A DNA stretch of 43,502 nt from Hyphomicrobiales bacterium (lineage in GTDB: Bacteria; Pseudomonadota; Alphaproteobacteria; Rhizobiales; Rhizobiaceae). Positions within the stretch are counted from its first letter, which is position 1. Each line of letters opens with the position of its first letter. The notes beneath the pieces were generated by a model. The model ran no database searches, had not been told where the DNA came from, and was given only the letters and a program-made list of their open reading frames with translations. Of the stretch, positions 17,317 to 25,922 are shown piece after piece. Both the position numbers and the translations under genes were made by a program. Location: NCBI GenBank assembly GCA_900471525.1, contig UCEZ01000044.1:1-43502 (forward strand), written 5' to 3'.

Positions 17317-17763
17317 ATGAAATATCAAACACGCAATCAACTCCGAACAGTTGGCGATGTTCATACCGACATGCAGCGCCCCACGATGACGTCGGGGGAA
17401 CGCCTCACACGATGGGCGGAACTGCTGGAGCAAACGCCCGATCGGTCTCTCGAAACACTTCCGGAGACCGAGTTCCAGCCGGCATCGATGCGCGATGCCA
17501 TGCGAAGCGAAGGTTCCCCGATCACTGTTGCATTTCGGGATGACGTGCTTCATGCCGACGGCCTTACGGACGATACCTATGGCGAAGCCAGGCGGTTCTT
17601 CGAATTGACTGATTGGCAGTTGCACCGGGTTGTGTGCTCGTGTCATTCTGGTGAAACGGTGCGCGCCGAAACGGCGGCCCGATACGTTCGCGAGGCTGCA
17701 ACGCGGCGGCCCGGTTTGTTCGCCAGGCTATGGGATACACTTCTAATTTTTAGACAGACGTAG
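17317..17763 (+). CDS. conserved hypothetical protein, 148 aa
   Basis: GGAGGAG seven bases upstream fixes the ATG at 17317. The soluble protein is rich in Arg/Glu. It has a region TSGERLTRWAELLEQTPDRSL and a C-terminal helix-rich part with two Cys (WQLHRVVCSCHSGETVRAE). I recognise no Pfam family with certainty, but similar stand-alone genes of about 150 residues are frequent in rhizobia beside stress genes. It is monocistronic. Confidence 0.6.
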   Translation: MKYQTRNQLRTVGDVHTDMQRPTMTSGERLTRWAELLEQTPDRSLETLPETEFQPASMRDAMRSEGSPITVAFRDDVLHADGLTDDTYGEARRFFELTDWQLHRVVCSCHSGETVRAETAARYVREAATRRPGLFARLWDTLLIFRQT

Positions 17764-18085
17764 CTCTCCGGTGACTGACCGATGCTCAATCTGGAGCGTG
17801 CACCGGCCCACACGCCGGTTCACAGCTACTGTGGAATTGAAGTCATCAACGCCTCACACCGCATGGCTGTAGCACGAATGCCGCGATTGTTGGCGTCCAT
17901 TCCGTCTACATTCAGCTAAAGCGTCTTCGAAAATCGCTCGCAGCGCAGCTCTTTCCTTGGGGCGCTTTCTGCTGTCGCAATGAAAAAGTTGACACCCTGT
18001 TGGCTTACGCCGATCGCGATAAAAGCATGATTGATGTATTGGAGCATCGCGCCCGCACTTTGCCTGTTTGCGTCCAGCATGAGCT
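17764..18085. other. intergenic stretch without a recognised gene
   Basis: I see no protein-like frame, tRNA or clear terminator. The next gene downstream is an IS630 remnant plus short unknown genes, so this may be eroded mobile DNA. Confidence 0.35.
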
Positions 18086-18427
18086 TTAGTCCCGATGTGG
18101 TCGGCTGCTCAAACTGCGAGCTTTTGTGATTATCCCCTCGATCCTGGAATCCATCAAAATCCGCAAATCTCGGATCGTCGCCGCACCAGCCAATAGTGCC
18201 GCTCGGACCTCGTGATCAGATCTCCTGTCAACCCAGGCCGCGACAGTACCGATATCAATTAAAGTATCGGCCGCAGTCCCGCTGTTTGGAATGCCTATGG
18301 TGTCGCGCATGTCGCGAATTGTGACGATCGATCGCTGCAATAGCCGGCACTTTTCCAACGGGGCCAATTTATCAACCTCATTGGCCGCTCGGAACAGTTC
18401 TGCGATGAAATCGGTTGTCGCTGTCAT
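18086..18427 (-). CDS. hypothetical protein, 113 aa
   Basis: An almost wholly helical soluble protein. Its N-terminus MTATTDFIAELFRAANEVDKLA leads into EKCRLLQRSIVTIRDMRDTIGI. A second helical part repeats the style (DHEVRAALLAGAATIRDLRILMD). No membrane segment or signal is present. A purine-rich AAGGC lies about ten bases upstream. I do not recognise the family; composition and lack of low-complexity sequence support a real gene. Confidence 0.5.
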   Translation of the reverse strand: MTATTDFIAELFRAANEVDKLAPLEKCRLLQRSIVTIRDMRDTIGIPNSGTAADTLIDIGTVAAWVDRRSDHEVRAALLAGAATIRDLRILMDSRIEGIITKARSLSSRPHRD

Positions 18428-18608
18428 TGGCAGATGATTTGCCTTAGGCAGGAGGGAGTCAATCAGTCAATCGACCGCGCAAAGAAAAACTACCCCAATG
18501 CCCCAATGATACTTAGGGCCGGAACAGCGGATCAAATGTTCCTGCGCTTTGTATAATGCAAGCGCACTGTGAGGTCTGACGACTTCAACACCGCAGAATA
18601 ATCTCGCT

Positions 18609-18779
18609 CTGCCCCAGGGCGACGACCTAAGCGGCGATGAATGTCTCAGCCTGACATTCGAGCGGGAGACGACGGTTTGTGCTGCTAGAAACATCGCTGA
18701 TCTGTGGCAGTCTGTCACTGGCGCCATTGAGCCGTTCATACCGGACGAATGCCGGAATTACTTTTTAGCGGTCGGGTAG
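18609..18779 (+). pseudogene. IS630-family transposase, C-terminal fragment
   Basis: The frame has NIADLWQSVTGAIEPFIPDECRNYF near its end (here quoted only in parts: IADLWQSV and PDECRNYF). This corresponds to the C-terminal tail of IS630-type transposases (usual form WQAIGRAIDRFTPAECANYF with a final NAGY). The catalytic region is absent, so it is a relic. The frame is open back to about 18573 but that part does not resemble transposase. Confidence 0.5.
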
Positions 18780-18994
18780 GATGCATTCCGAATGGAAATT
18801 GCTTTAGATTCCCGTGCGATACAAATCCAACAATTACTTCTCCCGCGTCGGCTGGAGCCCCAGCAAATCAGTGCTCGATCAGATGGCCTTCTGAATGCCA
18901 GGTTCAACGAACCGCACCGTGTGCGGATGAAATCCGGCTGCGTGGGACCGGCTTTCAGCGGTTGAACCTTGCGCGTGGCCAGAGGCAACCGGCA

Positions 18995-19216
18995 TCAAAG
19001 GCGCCTCAACTTTCGGCAAATGTGCAGCAGGCTCCCCGGAAGCCATAACAGCAGTCCCAAGACAAAAATTATCGCCAGAAGGGGCCAGCAGAATGCCAAG
19101 AGAAGTCGCCACGAGGTCGCATTTCTCTGACTTGCCTGGCTTTCGTTGACCACCTGAACAACGAAGATAGCTAGAGCGCCGAGAAGCCAAATGACCAAAA
19201 ACAATTCAATTGTCAT
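18995..19216 (-). CDS. small membrane protein, 73 aa
   Basis: It has two hydrophobic helices (MTIELFLVIWLLGALAIFVV and LLLAFCWPLLAIIFVLGLLL) with a polar loop and a basic C-terminus (HICRKLRRL). No family was recognised. The strong ribosome site AAGGAGA upstream actually fits a ten-codon frame (19206-19238) whose end overlaps this start by 11 bases, so translation may be coupled to it. It lies downstream of the mannosylfructose genes on the same strand. Confidence 0.6.
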   Translation of the reverse strand: MTIELFLVIWLLGALAIFVVQVVNESQASQRNATSWRLLLAFCWPLLAIIFVLGLLLWLPGSLLHICRKLRRL

Positions 19217-19238
19217 AGGCCATACCGTCTTTGGACAT
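19206..19238 (-). CDS. ten-codon leader ORF overlapping the membrane protein start
   Basis: The ATG at 19238 sits at ideal distance from AAGGAGA and opens a frame of ten codons (MSKDGMAYDN) ending in TGA at 19206-19208. The next gene starts inside it at 19216 in another frame. It may couple or tune translation of the membrane protein. It is an inference from spacing alone. Confidence 0.35.
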   Translation of the reverse strand: MSKDGMAYDN

Positions 19239-19263
19239 GGAGTTCTCCTTCAGAAATAAGTAG

Positions 19264-20007
19264 CTATTGCGGTTGCAGAACTCCGAAATGAACCAGTCCT
19301 TCCACAACCCCACGCCCCTCCTCACTTTTCGCGCAGAAAATCCTATGATTTGACTGTGCCAGTTGCTTCAACTCGTTGAGCGCGTTGGAAACAACTATTC
19401 CCCTGGTGCCCGGCAGTTCGAACATGCTGCGGTCGTTGTCGGTGTCACCTGCCACCAAGACCTCACGAAGATCGATATCCAGCCGATTACAAAGCCAACC
19501 AAGTGCGGCGCCTTTGTCCACACCGTACGGCAGGACATCGAGATCTCGATTGCTGGAATAGACGAGCCGCACACGAAGGCCCGCTGCCGACAGTGTGGCA
19601 TCAATATTCTGCAATTGTTCTGGTCGGGCATTCTTGAGATACCAGCTCGACTTGAACTCGGACTGGTGTTCCATCGGCTGAAGCTCGGCGCGGGGCTCGG
19701 AGGCTTTTAACAGCTCCTCGATGGCAGCCCAATCAAATCCGGTGGCGAATGATCTGGTATAATCATTGCCATCAGTCAGACAGTTGAACCGGAACAGCAT
19801 CGTACCCACACCCCCGATGAGGACGTCGGCCGGCGGCAAATTGGTTGTCGGAAGCAGCCCACGCATATCATCCAGAAGGCGTCCGCTATTATAGACTAAC
19901 AACGGTCGGAGGCCCTCCTCGATACCCATCCAAGCTTCGAAGAATTGCGCCTCAGCCTCTCGATCTCCAACAAGTGTTCCATCGAGATCGGCGGAAAGCA
20001 ATCTCAC
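19264..20007 (-). CDS. mfppB: mannosylfructose-phosphate phosphatase
   Basis: This HAD phosphatase of the sucrose-phosphatase type removes phosphate from mannosylfructose-6-phosphate to give the compatible solute mannosylfructose. Motifs in order are DLDGTLVGD, YNSGR, DKGAALGWL and GDTDNDRSMF. The GTG start at 20007 has GGAG ten bases upstream and yields 247 residues, the size of the Agrobacterium enzyme. A TTG at 20016 overlapping the mfpsA stop (TTGA) is an alternative, giving three more residues. It follows mfpsA directly, as in Agrobacterium. Confidence 0.88.
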   Translation of the reverse strand: MRLLSADLDGTLVGDREAEAQFFEAWMGIEEGLRPLLVYNSGRLLDDMRGLLPTTNLPPADVLIGGVGTMLFRFNCLTDGNDYTRSFATGFDWAAIEELLKASEPRAELQPMEHQSEFKSSWYLKNARPEQLQNIDATLSAAGLRVRLVYSSNRDLDVLPYGVDKGAALGWLCNRLDIDLREVLVAGDTDNDRSMFELPGTRGIVVSNALNELKQLAQSNHRIFCAKSEEGRGVVEGLVHFGVLQPQ

Positions 20008-20012
20008 TGGCG

Positions 20013-21347
20013 TCAATCTCCGTCGTTCCACGGTTCGGCCCACTCGTTGTCCTCCAGCATTTGAACGCAGCCTCGCCCTTCGACGGTTTCGATAAGCTGC
20101 TGCGCAATACCCGTCCACGTAAACAGACTTCTCGCCTTGTGTGCTCCCATGCGAGACAGCCTGCCTCCCAACTTCTCATGCCTGAGCACCTTCATCATCG
20201 TGATGCCAAGGTCGTGTTTGTCGAACGGGTCGGCAAATAGGGCGTGGCGCCCATAACTCACCGCTCGAAAGAGCCCTCCATTGGTTGTGATAACTGTAGG
20301 CGTGCCGCACGCCATTGCCTCAATTGCTGTCATCCCGAACGGTTCATAGCGGCTCGAAAGCACGAAAAGAGCCGCTGCGCGATAATAGTCAGCAAGCTCT
20401 TGATCAGGGATGTAGCCGGAAAAATCGACCTTATCGGTCAAGCGCATCTCGGCAACCTTCTCTCTGAGGCTGCCCAAAATCGCTTCCTCAACCTCATTGA
20501 GCTCAGTTCCGCCCAACGCTAGAAATAGCCGCGCTTGTGGCTCACGTTCCGCCAACACCGCGAACCCCTCAATCAACAGATCATAGCCCTTATTGGTTGC
20601 CAGACGCCCCAACGCCAGCACGACTTTGCCGTCAAAGCCCAAACGTTGTCGAATGAGCCCCCGTGAAGCTTCTGACACCGGATAGAAGCGATTATCGTCA
20701 TAGCCGGGTGGAATCATACGAATGCGCGCGAGCGGCATGTGATAATCGCGCTGCAATATTTCGATCTGAGCCGGCGTCGTCGCGACAACGAAGTCGCAAG
20801 TGTCATAGATTCCCTGTTCGTGGCTGATGCGGTCGCGGAAGTTGAATTCAGTTTCGAACGTCCCCACCAACTCTGGGTAATCGGTTAACATCTGCCGCTT
20901 CTTCCAGGTCCCAAGTGAATGGGGCGTATGGACGTGCGGGACTGACAGCGCTTCGGAAAGTCTCTGGCCGGCAATGCCCGCATCCCAATAGTGACTGTTG
21001 ATGAATGCATACGCATGATCCCTTTGGCGAATGTACTGCAGGGCGTTCTCGCACCAGGCGTCAAGACTTCGGTAGAGATACTCCTTGGGAATAAAATCGC
21101 GACCGCCGCAGGGTATTCGGATGATGCGAACATGTTCGCCGCATTCGTCAATTTGAGGCTGAATCTCAAACTGCCGCGTAAAGATATCGACTTCGTATCC
21201 AAGCTCTGAAAGTTTCTTTGCAAGCTCAAGCACGTAGACGACCTGTCCGCCCGTATCCGCTGCGCCGAGAGGGGGATCTGATGCCACGTAGCCATGCGTC
21301 GATATCAGCGCTAACCTCGAAAACGAGCCATATTTCTGCCTGATCAT
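20013..21347 (-). CDS. mfpsA: mannosylfructose-phosphate synthase
   Basis: This GT4 glycosyltransferase of the sucrose-phosphate-synthase type joins mannose from GDP-mannose to fructose-6-phosphate. Visible motifs are STHGYVASDPPLGAADTGGQ (acceptor/donor loop), SHYWDAG, HTPHSLGTWKKRQM, MIPPGYDDNRFYP and the nucleotide-sugar site EPFGMTAIEAMACGTP. The end AEPWNDGD is that of the Agrobacterium enzyme. The start at 21347 (MIRQKYGS) gives 444 residues; an ATG at 21428 would add 27 non-conserved ones. It is the first gene of a pair with mfppB and is an osmoprotectant pathway. Confidence 0.9.
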   Translation of the reverse strand: MIRQKYGSFSRLALISTHGYVASDPPLGAADTGGQVVYVLELAKKLSELGYEVDIFTRQFEIQPQIDECGEHVRIIRIPCGGRDFIPKEYLYRSLDAWCENALQYIRQRDHAYAFINSHYWDAGIAGQRLSEALSVPHVHTPHSLGTWKKRQMLTDYPELVGTFETEFNFRDRISHEQGIYDTCDFVVATTPAQIEILQRDYHMPLARIRMIPPGYDDNRFYPVSEASRGLIRQRLGFDGKVVLALGRLATNKGYDLLIEGFAVLAEREPQARLFLALGGTELNEVEEAILGSLREKVAEMRLTDKVDFSGYIPDQELADYYRAAALFVLSSRYEPFGMTAIEAMACGTPTVITTNGGLFRAVSYGRHALFADPFDKHDLGITMMKVLRHEKLGGRLSRMGAHKARSLFTWTGIAQQLIETVEGRGCVQMLEDNEWAEPWNDGD

Positions 21348-21840
21348 GCTTTTTTTGCCCCAATTCAGTCGGAAAAAAGCGTCCGCTTCAACTAAAACGT
21401 ACCTCAAAAACTTAATATCTAGGAACAATTTTCTGACATCTCGACAAGAATGTCAACCCAATGCCGATAGTACGGCTCCTTTGGGTATTTTTTACTCAAT
21501 CGATAATTGTGGCGAGAATGTGCCAAAGTTATGTTTTTACGTCCTTTTAGCATCATAGACGGGAGCTGATCGGCTAGGCCAAGGAACGGACCTGCGGCTG
21601 GCCGTCGGTCGCATGTGCGATCGCCAATTGTTGGGGTATAGATCCGTCTCACGTTGCCCGCTGCCCTGTAAGCCTGTAGCAAAGTGCACCATATGAGAGC
21701 GAATTAGGGTGTGCCTACAACTGCCCCCGTACCCATCGGCATTGACACGAACAATGCTGAGGCGCTTACCAATCCGAGATTGCGCCGGAGCTCACCCGAC
21801 GCACGCCTGTGCAGAACGCGAAGCCACCTGTGTGTCCTTC
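21348..21840. other. intergenic stretch upstream of mfpsA
   Basis: It is AT-richer than the genes on either side and should hold the mfpsA promoter. I see no reliable gene, stem or repeat. Short frames on both strands lack ribosome sites. Confidence 0.35.
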
Positions 21841-22254
21841 CTAAGTGGCATCCGCTACTGTCTCTGGCAGCTTCTTCATGTCCAGAAGTCTGACGGCACA
21901 AAGGTCGGCAGCGCCGGGTACAGTGTCATCGACGCCCGCTATCGTCATCCAGCCGCCGTTCTCAATGAAACCGGCGCGTTGCCAAGACGAGGCCTTCTTT
22001 AGCACAGCCAGACTTTTGGCAGCGTCCGCCGAGGAGACGAATTTCTGCACGCAAATTGACGCTACCAGTTTCGACGTTGCGTCCCGTGCAGCTATGTCGG
22101 CCATCACACTGGCGCGCCCCGCGGGGATCCAGCCACCCAACGTGAAGCCAAGCACCATCGTGAGACAAGAAATCCCAACCATGGAGCAGATCCAGAGCTT
22201 CTTGGACGGCCGATAGTTGTTCCAACGCGTTGAAAATGTGTCGATATTGGACAT
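21841..22254 (-). CDS. conserved hypothetical membrane-anchored protein, 137 aa
   Basis: The start has AAGGAGGAGACCC directly upstream, a near-perfect ribosome site. A polar N-terminus (STRWNNYRPSKKLW) is followed by one helix (CSMVGISCLTMVLGFTLGGW) and a periplasmic domain. That domain has two Cys (ASICVQKF and ADLCAVRLL) which could form a disulfide. Similar proteins without a named function are widespread in Rhizobiales. It is monocistronic. Confidence 0.7.
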   Translation of the reverse strand: MSNIDTFSTRWNNYRPSKKLWICSMVGISCLTMVLGFTLGGWIPAGRASVMADIAARDATSKLVASICVQKFVSSADAAKSLAVLKKASSWQRAGFIENGGWMTIAGVDDTVPGAADLCAVRLLDMKKLPETVADAT

Positions 22255-22340
22255 GGGTCTCCTCCTTCACATTTTTCCATTGCTACGCCATCTGTATATT
22301 TCTTCGCACGGGAAGACCACGACCCTAGCGAACGTGCCAG

Positions 22341-22637
22341 CTACTGGTTTCTGCTCTGTCTGGCCAGTTTACCGCGCAGGAATGTCGTTGCTTCGTGAAC
22401 GACACTTCCCTTGTCGTCGATGAGGGCTTCCCATACACGATTGCCAAAGTGGCATTTAAGGTAGCTCATCTCGGCTTGTTCACCCAAGCCACCGTCGACG
22501 CTCACAACAATCGAGCCCAGATTACGATATCGCTCGAATTCAGCCGCCGACAGACCAAGCCGGTCAGCGATGTAGTCCATCTTCAATATCAGATCGTCAG
22601 ATGGAGAACTGAACTCCGGGTGTCTCTTGCGGGTCAA
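22341..22637 (-). CDS. hypothetical protein, 98 aa
   Basis: It appears to start at TTG (22637), 12 bases after the stop of the 45-codon frame at 22650-22787, so the two may be co-transcribed. The sequence has a helix-turn segment (DYIADRLGLSAAEFERYR) then beta strands with one Cys (MSYLKCHFGNRVWEALID). It is soluble. I cannot name the family. The weak start makes the exact N-terminus doubtful. Confidence 0.5.
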   Translation of the reverse strand: MTRKRHPEFSSPSDDLILKMDYIADRLGLSAAEFERYRNLGSIVVSVDGGLGEQAEMSYLKCHFGNRVWEALIDDKGSVVHEATTFLRGKLARQSRNQ

Positions 22638-22649
22638 GAATATTTCTCG

Positions 22650-22787
22650 TCATGCTGATTGAGGCGCAACGCAAATCAGTCGCGCGGGGTCACCGTCGCC
22701 GAATTGCGTTACAGAACCTCCATCGATATCGATCACAACCTTGTCGCCTTTGCTGACCAACATTCCGCGAACCGTTCCGTGAAGCAC
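22650..22787 (-). CDS. hypothetical small protein, 45 aa
   Basis: A GTG-initiated minus-strand frame gives a compact beta-rich peptide (LHGTVRGMLVSKGDKVVIDI, then DGDPARLICVAPQSA). An in-frame stop lies a few codons upstream, so it cannot be longer at that end. It precedes the 98-residue gene by 12 bases. It may be a small stand-alone domain or the remaining end of a decayed gene. Confidence 0.35.
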   Translation of the reverse strand: MLHGTVRGMLVSKGDKVVIDIDGGSVTQFGDGDPARLICVAPQSA

Positions 22788-22956
22788 TACGTTCGTGTTC
22801 GATCACTCGAAATTTGCTTTTAGTTCATCCAAAGAACTGCCTTCGCAGTGACAACGTTCGAGAATACGGCTCGCGAGTGCGGTTTTTTATGGCGCTTGCA
22901 CCTTGAGTTATGTTGTCGCACTCGCGAACCTCTCCTCCCACAGGGTCCATTAATAA

Positions 22957-22975
22957 TATATCATGGTGTGATATA
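22957..22975. promoter_or_regulatory. perfect inverted repeat, probable MarR operator
   Basis: TATATCA (22957-22963), a 5-base spacer and TGATATA (22969-22975) form a perfect 7-5-7 inverted repeat. It lies 17 bases upstream of the MarR start. The size and AT-rich palindrome suit a MarR dimer site and autoregulation. Confidence 0.55.
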
Positions 22976-22992
22976 AATAAAGGAAAAATTGA

Positions 22993-23466
22993 ATGCCTTC
23001 CGGCGCACGTATCAACTCTCCAGCAAAATCTCCCGGTACGACTGATGGAGATACTCTTGATCCCGGGGTCTACGAGGGGCTTGCTGGCGTCAGGTTGGCC
23101 ATGCGCCGCTTTCTTTCATTCAGCGAAGCTGCACTTTCTGAGGCGGGTGTAACCTCGCAGCAATACCAGGCATTGCTGGTCATCAAAGTCGCTCCGCAAG
23201 GCCGGATCAAGGTCAGGGAACTCTCCGAACAGATGCTGATACAGCATAATAGCGCCGTTCAACTCGTCGACAGGCTTGAATTGGCTGGACTTGCCGTGCG
23301 CATCCCCTCGGTCGCCGACAAGCGCAGCGTCCTCGTCGGCCTGGCTGAATACGGCGAAAGGGTCCTCGACGCCCTGGCCAGGAGACATTTGGGCGCAATG
23401 CTTGAGAATGAGCCTTTGCTGCTTGAATCTCTGGCGCGACTTCGAGATTTGGCTCAGATGGGCTAA
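22993..23466 (+). CDS. MarR family transcriptional regulator
   Basis: This 157-residue protein has the winged helix of MarR. The recognition region reads IKVRELSEQMLIQHNSAVQL, followed by the wing with VADKRSVLVGLAEYGERVL. N- and C-terminal helices form the dimer arm. The DxR motif (ADKRS) is present. The ATG at 22993 has AAAGGA upstream. The ligand is unknown and no Cys sensor stands out. Divergent small genes at 22341-22787 and the gene itself are the natural targets, because a perfect palindrome lies in the shared upstream region. Confidence 0.88.
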   Translation: MPSGARINSPAKSPGTTDGDTLDPGVYEGLAGVRLAMRRFLSFSEAALSEAGVTSQQYQALLVIKVAPQGRIKVRELSEQMLIQHNSAVQLVDRLELAGLAVRIPSVADKRSVLVGLAEYGERVLDALARRHLGAMLENEPLLLESLARLRDLAQMG

Positions 23467-24210
23467 GCAGCCCTTGCCGCGGTCAGCCATGAGGTGGGCT
23501 ACACGGTGATGTGGCCCCATAAATCCTCGTGTGTGGCGCTTCCGGAAATGCAAGTAAATTCTTCGCTTTGGGAATGAGCATGCGGTCGAGTGCCGTGGTG
23601 TGTCGGGCGTTTGAAATGCTGTCGTTAACGCGCAGCCCTTATGAATGCTCGGGGATCTGATCCAATCGGACAGGCGTGCTCGAGGCAGCTGGGATTCAAC
23701 TGGTTTTCCGATCCCGTCATCCTCGACTTTCGCCCATAACCTCCGCTTAGAAACACCGTATCCTGACGCCCCAGCCAATCACTCTCAGCGTTCGACTGGG
23801 AGATTGGGCATGCTCCACTGCGGGATATCAAGACCGAGGCGACGTGAGCGATTTCGTTTGCCACAGCGCCCGCGACCAACATCTTTGGTGTTTGCACAAG
23901 CATGTGCCACAACTCCTCGTGGCAACGGTTCGAGATTTCGGCGGTTCGCTCTTCACCAAGAGCGAGGTTTGCTACCTTATGCTGTCGCCTCGAGGAGCGA
24001 TATCAGTGCCATTTGCGGGCACGCGGGTTGTGGCGACAATTCCCGTCTGCGACATCCGAGGAACAATCTGAACTGCCGCATTGCACCCTTGATTCGGAGG
24101 GCGAACGGGTAGAGCCGTTCGGAACGCTTTTGCGCCAACCCAGCAAAAGCACGCTATCTTTTAATCGGGACGAAGCTGCCAAACCAAAATTGTAAATCAT
24201 TTGGTCGCGT
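23467..24210. other. intergenic stretch, possibly one small gene
   Basis: About 740 bases with no gene of recognised family. The best candidate is a GTG-started frame at 23844-24071 (75 codons) behind GAGGCGAC. It contains LLVATVRDFGGSLFTKSE and reads fairly like protein, but nothing else supports it. Other frames overlap it on both strands. Confidence 0.35.
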
Positions 24211-24333
24211 TCAAAGTGGCCATAGGACCAACGCCAGGCTGGCCGTCACGCTAACGAGTAACGCCATGACGCCGATCAACAGGACGGTTTTGGCAAGGCT
24301 TTCGTGTGCGGGCCTGTGCGGCTGGTGTACCAT
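24211..24333 (-). CDS. membrane microprotein, copy B (left member of divergent pair)
   Basis: This 40-residue protein has a His/Pro-rich N-terminus (MVHQPHRPAHES), a single helix and the ending LVLWPL. The C-terminal 28 residues match copy A (708-824) at 23 positions. The start has GGAAG eight bases upstream. It diverges from 24458-24565 across 124 bases, exactly the spacing of copy A. The function is unknown. Confidence 0.62.
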   Translation of the reverse strand: MVHQPHRPAHESLAKTVLLIGVMALLVSVTASLALVLWPL

Positions 24334-24457
24334 GATCTTCTTCCACTCTGTGCGCGATCGAAATCAGATATGGGCTCGGATGGCCAATCGCGGTAGGGTT
24401 GGCTATGCAGGTATTTTCGGCTCAAAACAGAGTGATGAACACCGGAAGGGACGACCC

Positions 24458-24565
24458 ATGATATTCAACGGCGGCAGAATGACCTTCGTGTGGATGGCGT
24501 TGACTGCCGTGGCCATCGTTCAGATTACCTTTGTTGTCGCGGGTCTGCTCGGCTGGCTGGGCTAG
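24458..24565 (+). CDS. membrane microprotein, copy B (right member of divergent pair)
   Basis: This 35-residue protein has MIFNGGRMTFVWMAL, then IVQITFVVAGLLGWLG at the end, and forms a single helix. The ribosome site GGAAGGGA sits at good distance before the ATG. It shares 19 of 35 residues and identical length with copy A at 949-1056. Its stop lies 13 bases from the convergent end of nhaA. The function is unknown. Confidence 0.62.
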   Translation: MIFNGGRMTFVWMALTAVAIVQITFVVAGLLGWLG

Positions 24566-24577
24566 CGACGCCTCCAC

Positions 24578-25783
24578 TTATGCAGGTCTGGCGACCCTAC
24601 GGCCGCTTACGCTCAAGATAATATACCCGCCCAATCCGGCGACCAGCGACCCCGCTAGAATCCCGAACTTGACGCGGTCCTGCAACGCCGGATCGTCAAA
24701 GGCGAGAAGGCCGATGAACAGACTCATTGTGAAGCCAATGCCACACAGCAGTGCGACGCCGGTGGTCTGGCTCCAGCTCGCTCTGGCCGGAAGGTCGGCG
24801 AGGCCGGCCTTGACCAATAGCGCCACCGACCCCAGCACGCCGATGACCTTGCCGAACACCAGACCGGTGGCGACGCCGAGGGTGAGTGGTTCGAGCAACA
24901 CGGCCGGAGTTACCCCCGCAAACGAGACACCCGCGTTGGCGAACCCGAAAATCGGCACGATCATGAAAGCTACCGGCTTGTGCAGGGCGTGTTCGAGCTT
25001 GTGCAGGGGCGAGTCAGCGTGCGACGCCTCCGGCGCGCCGGGGGTGCGCTTGAGCGGGATGGTCAGGGCGAGGATAACCCCCGCCAGCGTCGCATGAATA
25101 CCTGACATCAGAACCAGCAACCACAACACCGCACCTAACAGGAGATAGGGCGACAGACGCGTCACGGCACGCTGGTTCAGGGCTGCGAGAGCCGCGACGA
25201 CCACGACCGCACTGCCGAGCGCATACAAGTTGAGTTCGGCGGTGTAAAACAGCGCAATGACCAGCACCGCGCCGAGGTCGTCGATGATGGCAAGAGCGGC
25301 GAGAAAAATCTTGAGAGAAGCTGGCACCCGGGGGCCGAGCAGCGACAGCACGCCAAGCGCAAAGGCAATGTCAGTGGCGGTCGGAATTGCCCAGCCTCGC
25401 AACGCGAGCGGATGTTCGAGGTTGAACGCGATGTAGATGAGGGCCGGGACGATCATCCCACCTGCGGCGGCGGCGCCGGGTAGCAGGCGGCGGCTCCAGC
25501 TCGACAACTGACCGTCGAGCATTTCGCGCTTTATCTCCAAGCCGACAAGCAGGAAGAACGCCGCCATCAAGGCATCATTGACCCAGTGGTGCAGGCTCAA
25601 CGGACCAATATAGGCGTGCAACGCGGCAAAATAGGTCGCGGCGAGGGGAGAGTTGGCGGTGATGATAGCGAGGACCGCCGCGACCATCAGCACCAGTCCG
25701 CCGGAAGCTTCGTTGTCCAGAAACTGGCGGAGGGTGGCGTTGGTGCGGCCGCCTTTGCGGCCGTCGGGCGGTGAAGAAGACAT
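24578..25783 (-). CDS. nhaA: NhaA Na+/H+ antiporter
   Basis: This 401-residue protein with about twelve helices exports Na+ in exchange for protons. Key motifs are the ion-binding Asp pair in [21 protein letters not shown] with the further conserved Asp, and [13 protein letters not shown]. The ATG at 25783 follows AAGGA; longer in-frame starts to 25954 would overlap the next gene and are not conserved. Length matches NhaA (about 390). It is intact and belongs with Kup and ClC as part of an ion/pH homeostasis set. Confidence 0.95.
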   Translation of the reverse strand: MSSSPPDGRKGGRTNATLRQFLDNEASGGLVLMVAAVLAIITANSPLAATYFAALHAYIGPLSLHHWVNDALMAAFFLLVGLEIKREMLDGQLSSWSRRLLPGAAAAGGMIVPALIYIAFNLEHPLALRGWAIPTATDIAFALGVLSLLGPRVPASLKIFLAALAIIDDLGAVLVIALFYTAELNLYALGSAVVVVAALAALNQRAVTRLSPYLLLGAVLWLLVLMSGIHATLAGVILALTIPLKRTPGAPEASHADSPLHKLEHALHKPVAFMIVPIFGFANAGVSFAGVTPAVLLEPLTLGVATGLVFGKVIGVLGSVALLVKAGLADLPARASWSQTTGVALLCGIGFTMSLFIGLLAFDDPALQDRVKFGILAGSLVAGLGGYIILSVSGRRVARPA

Positions 25784-25922
25784 GCGTCTGCGTCCTTCGT
25801 GACAAGGGGTTTTCAAGGTTCTCCGTAGTAGGGTCATACCCTGACGCACGCAGCACACGTCATATTTTGTTATAGCGGGAGTTTGCAGTTTTGCTATTAA
25901 AACCGGAATATACGACGGTAGC

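Noticed and set aside
16981..17646. Full 221-codon minus-strand frame
   Set aside because: Its first two thirds are antisense to a better-supported gene at 17317-17763; only the last 61 codons were kept as a weak candidate.
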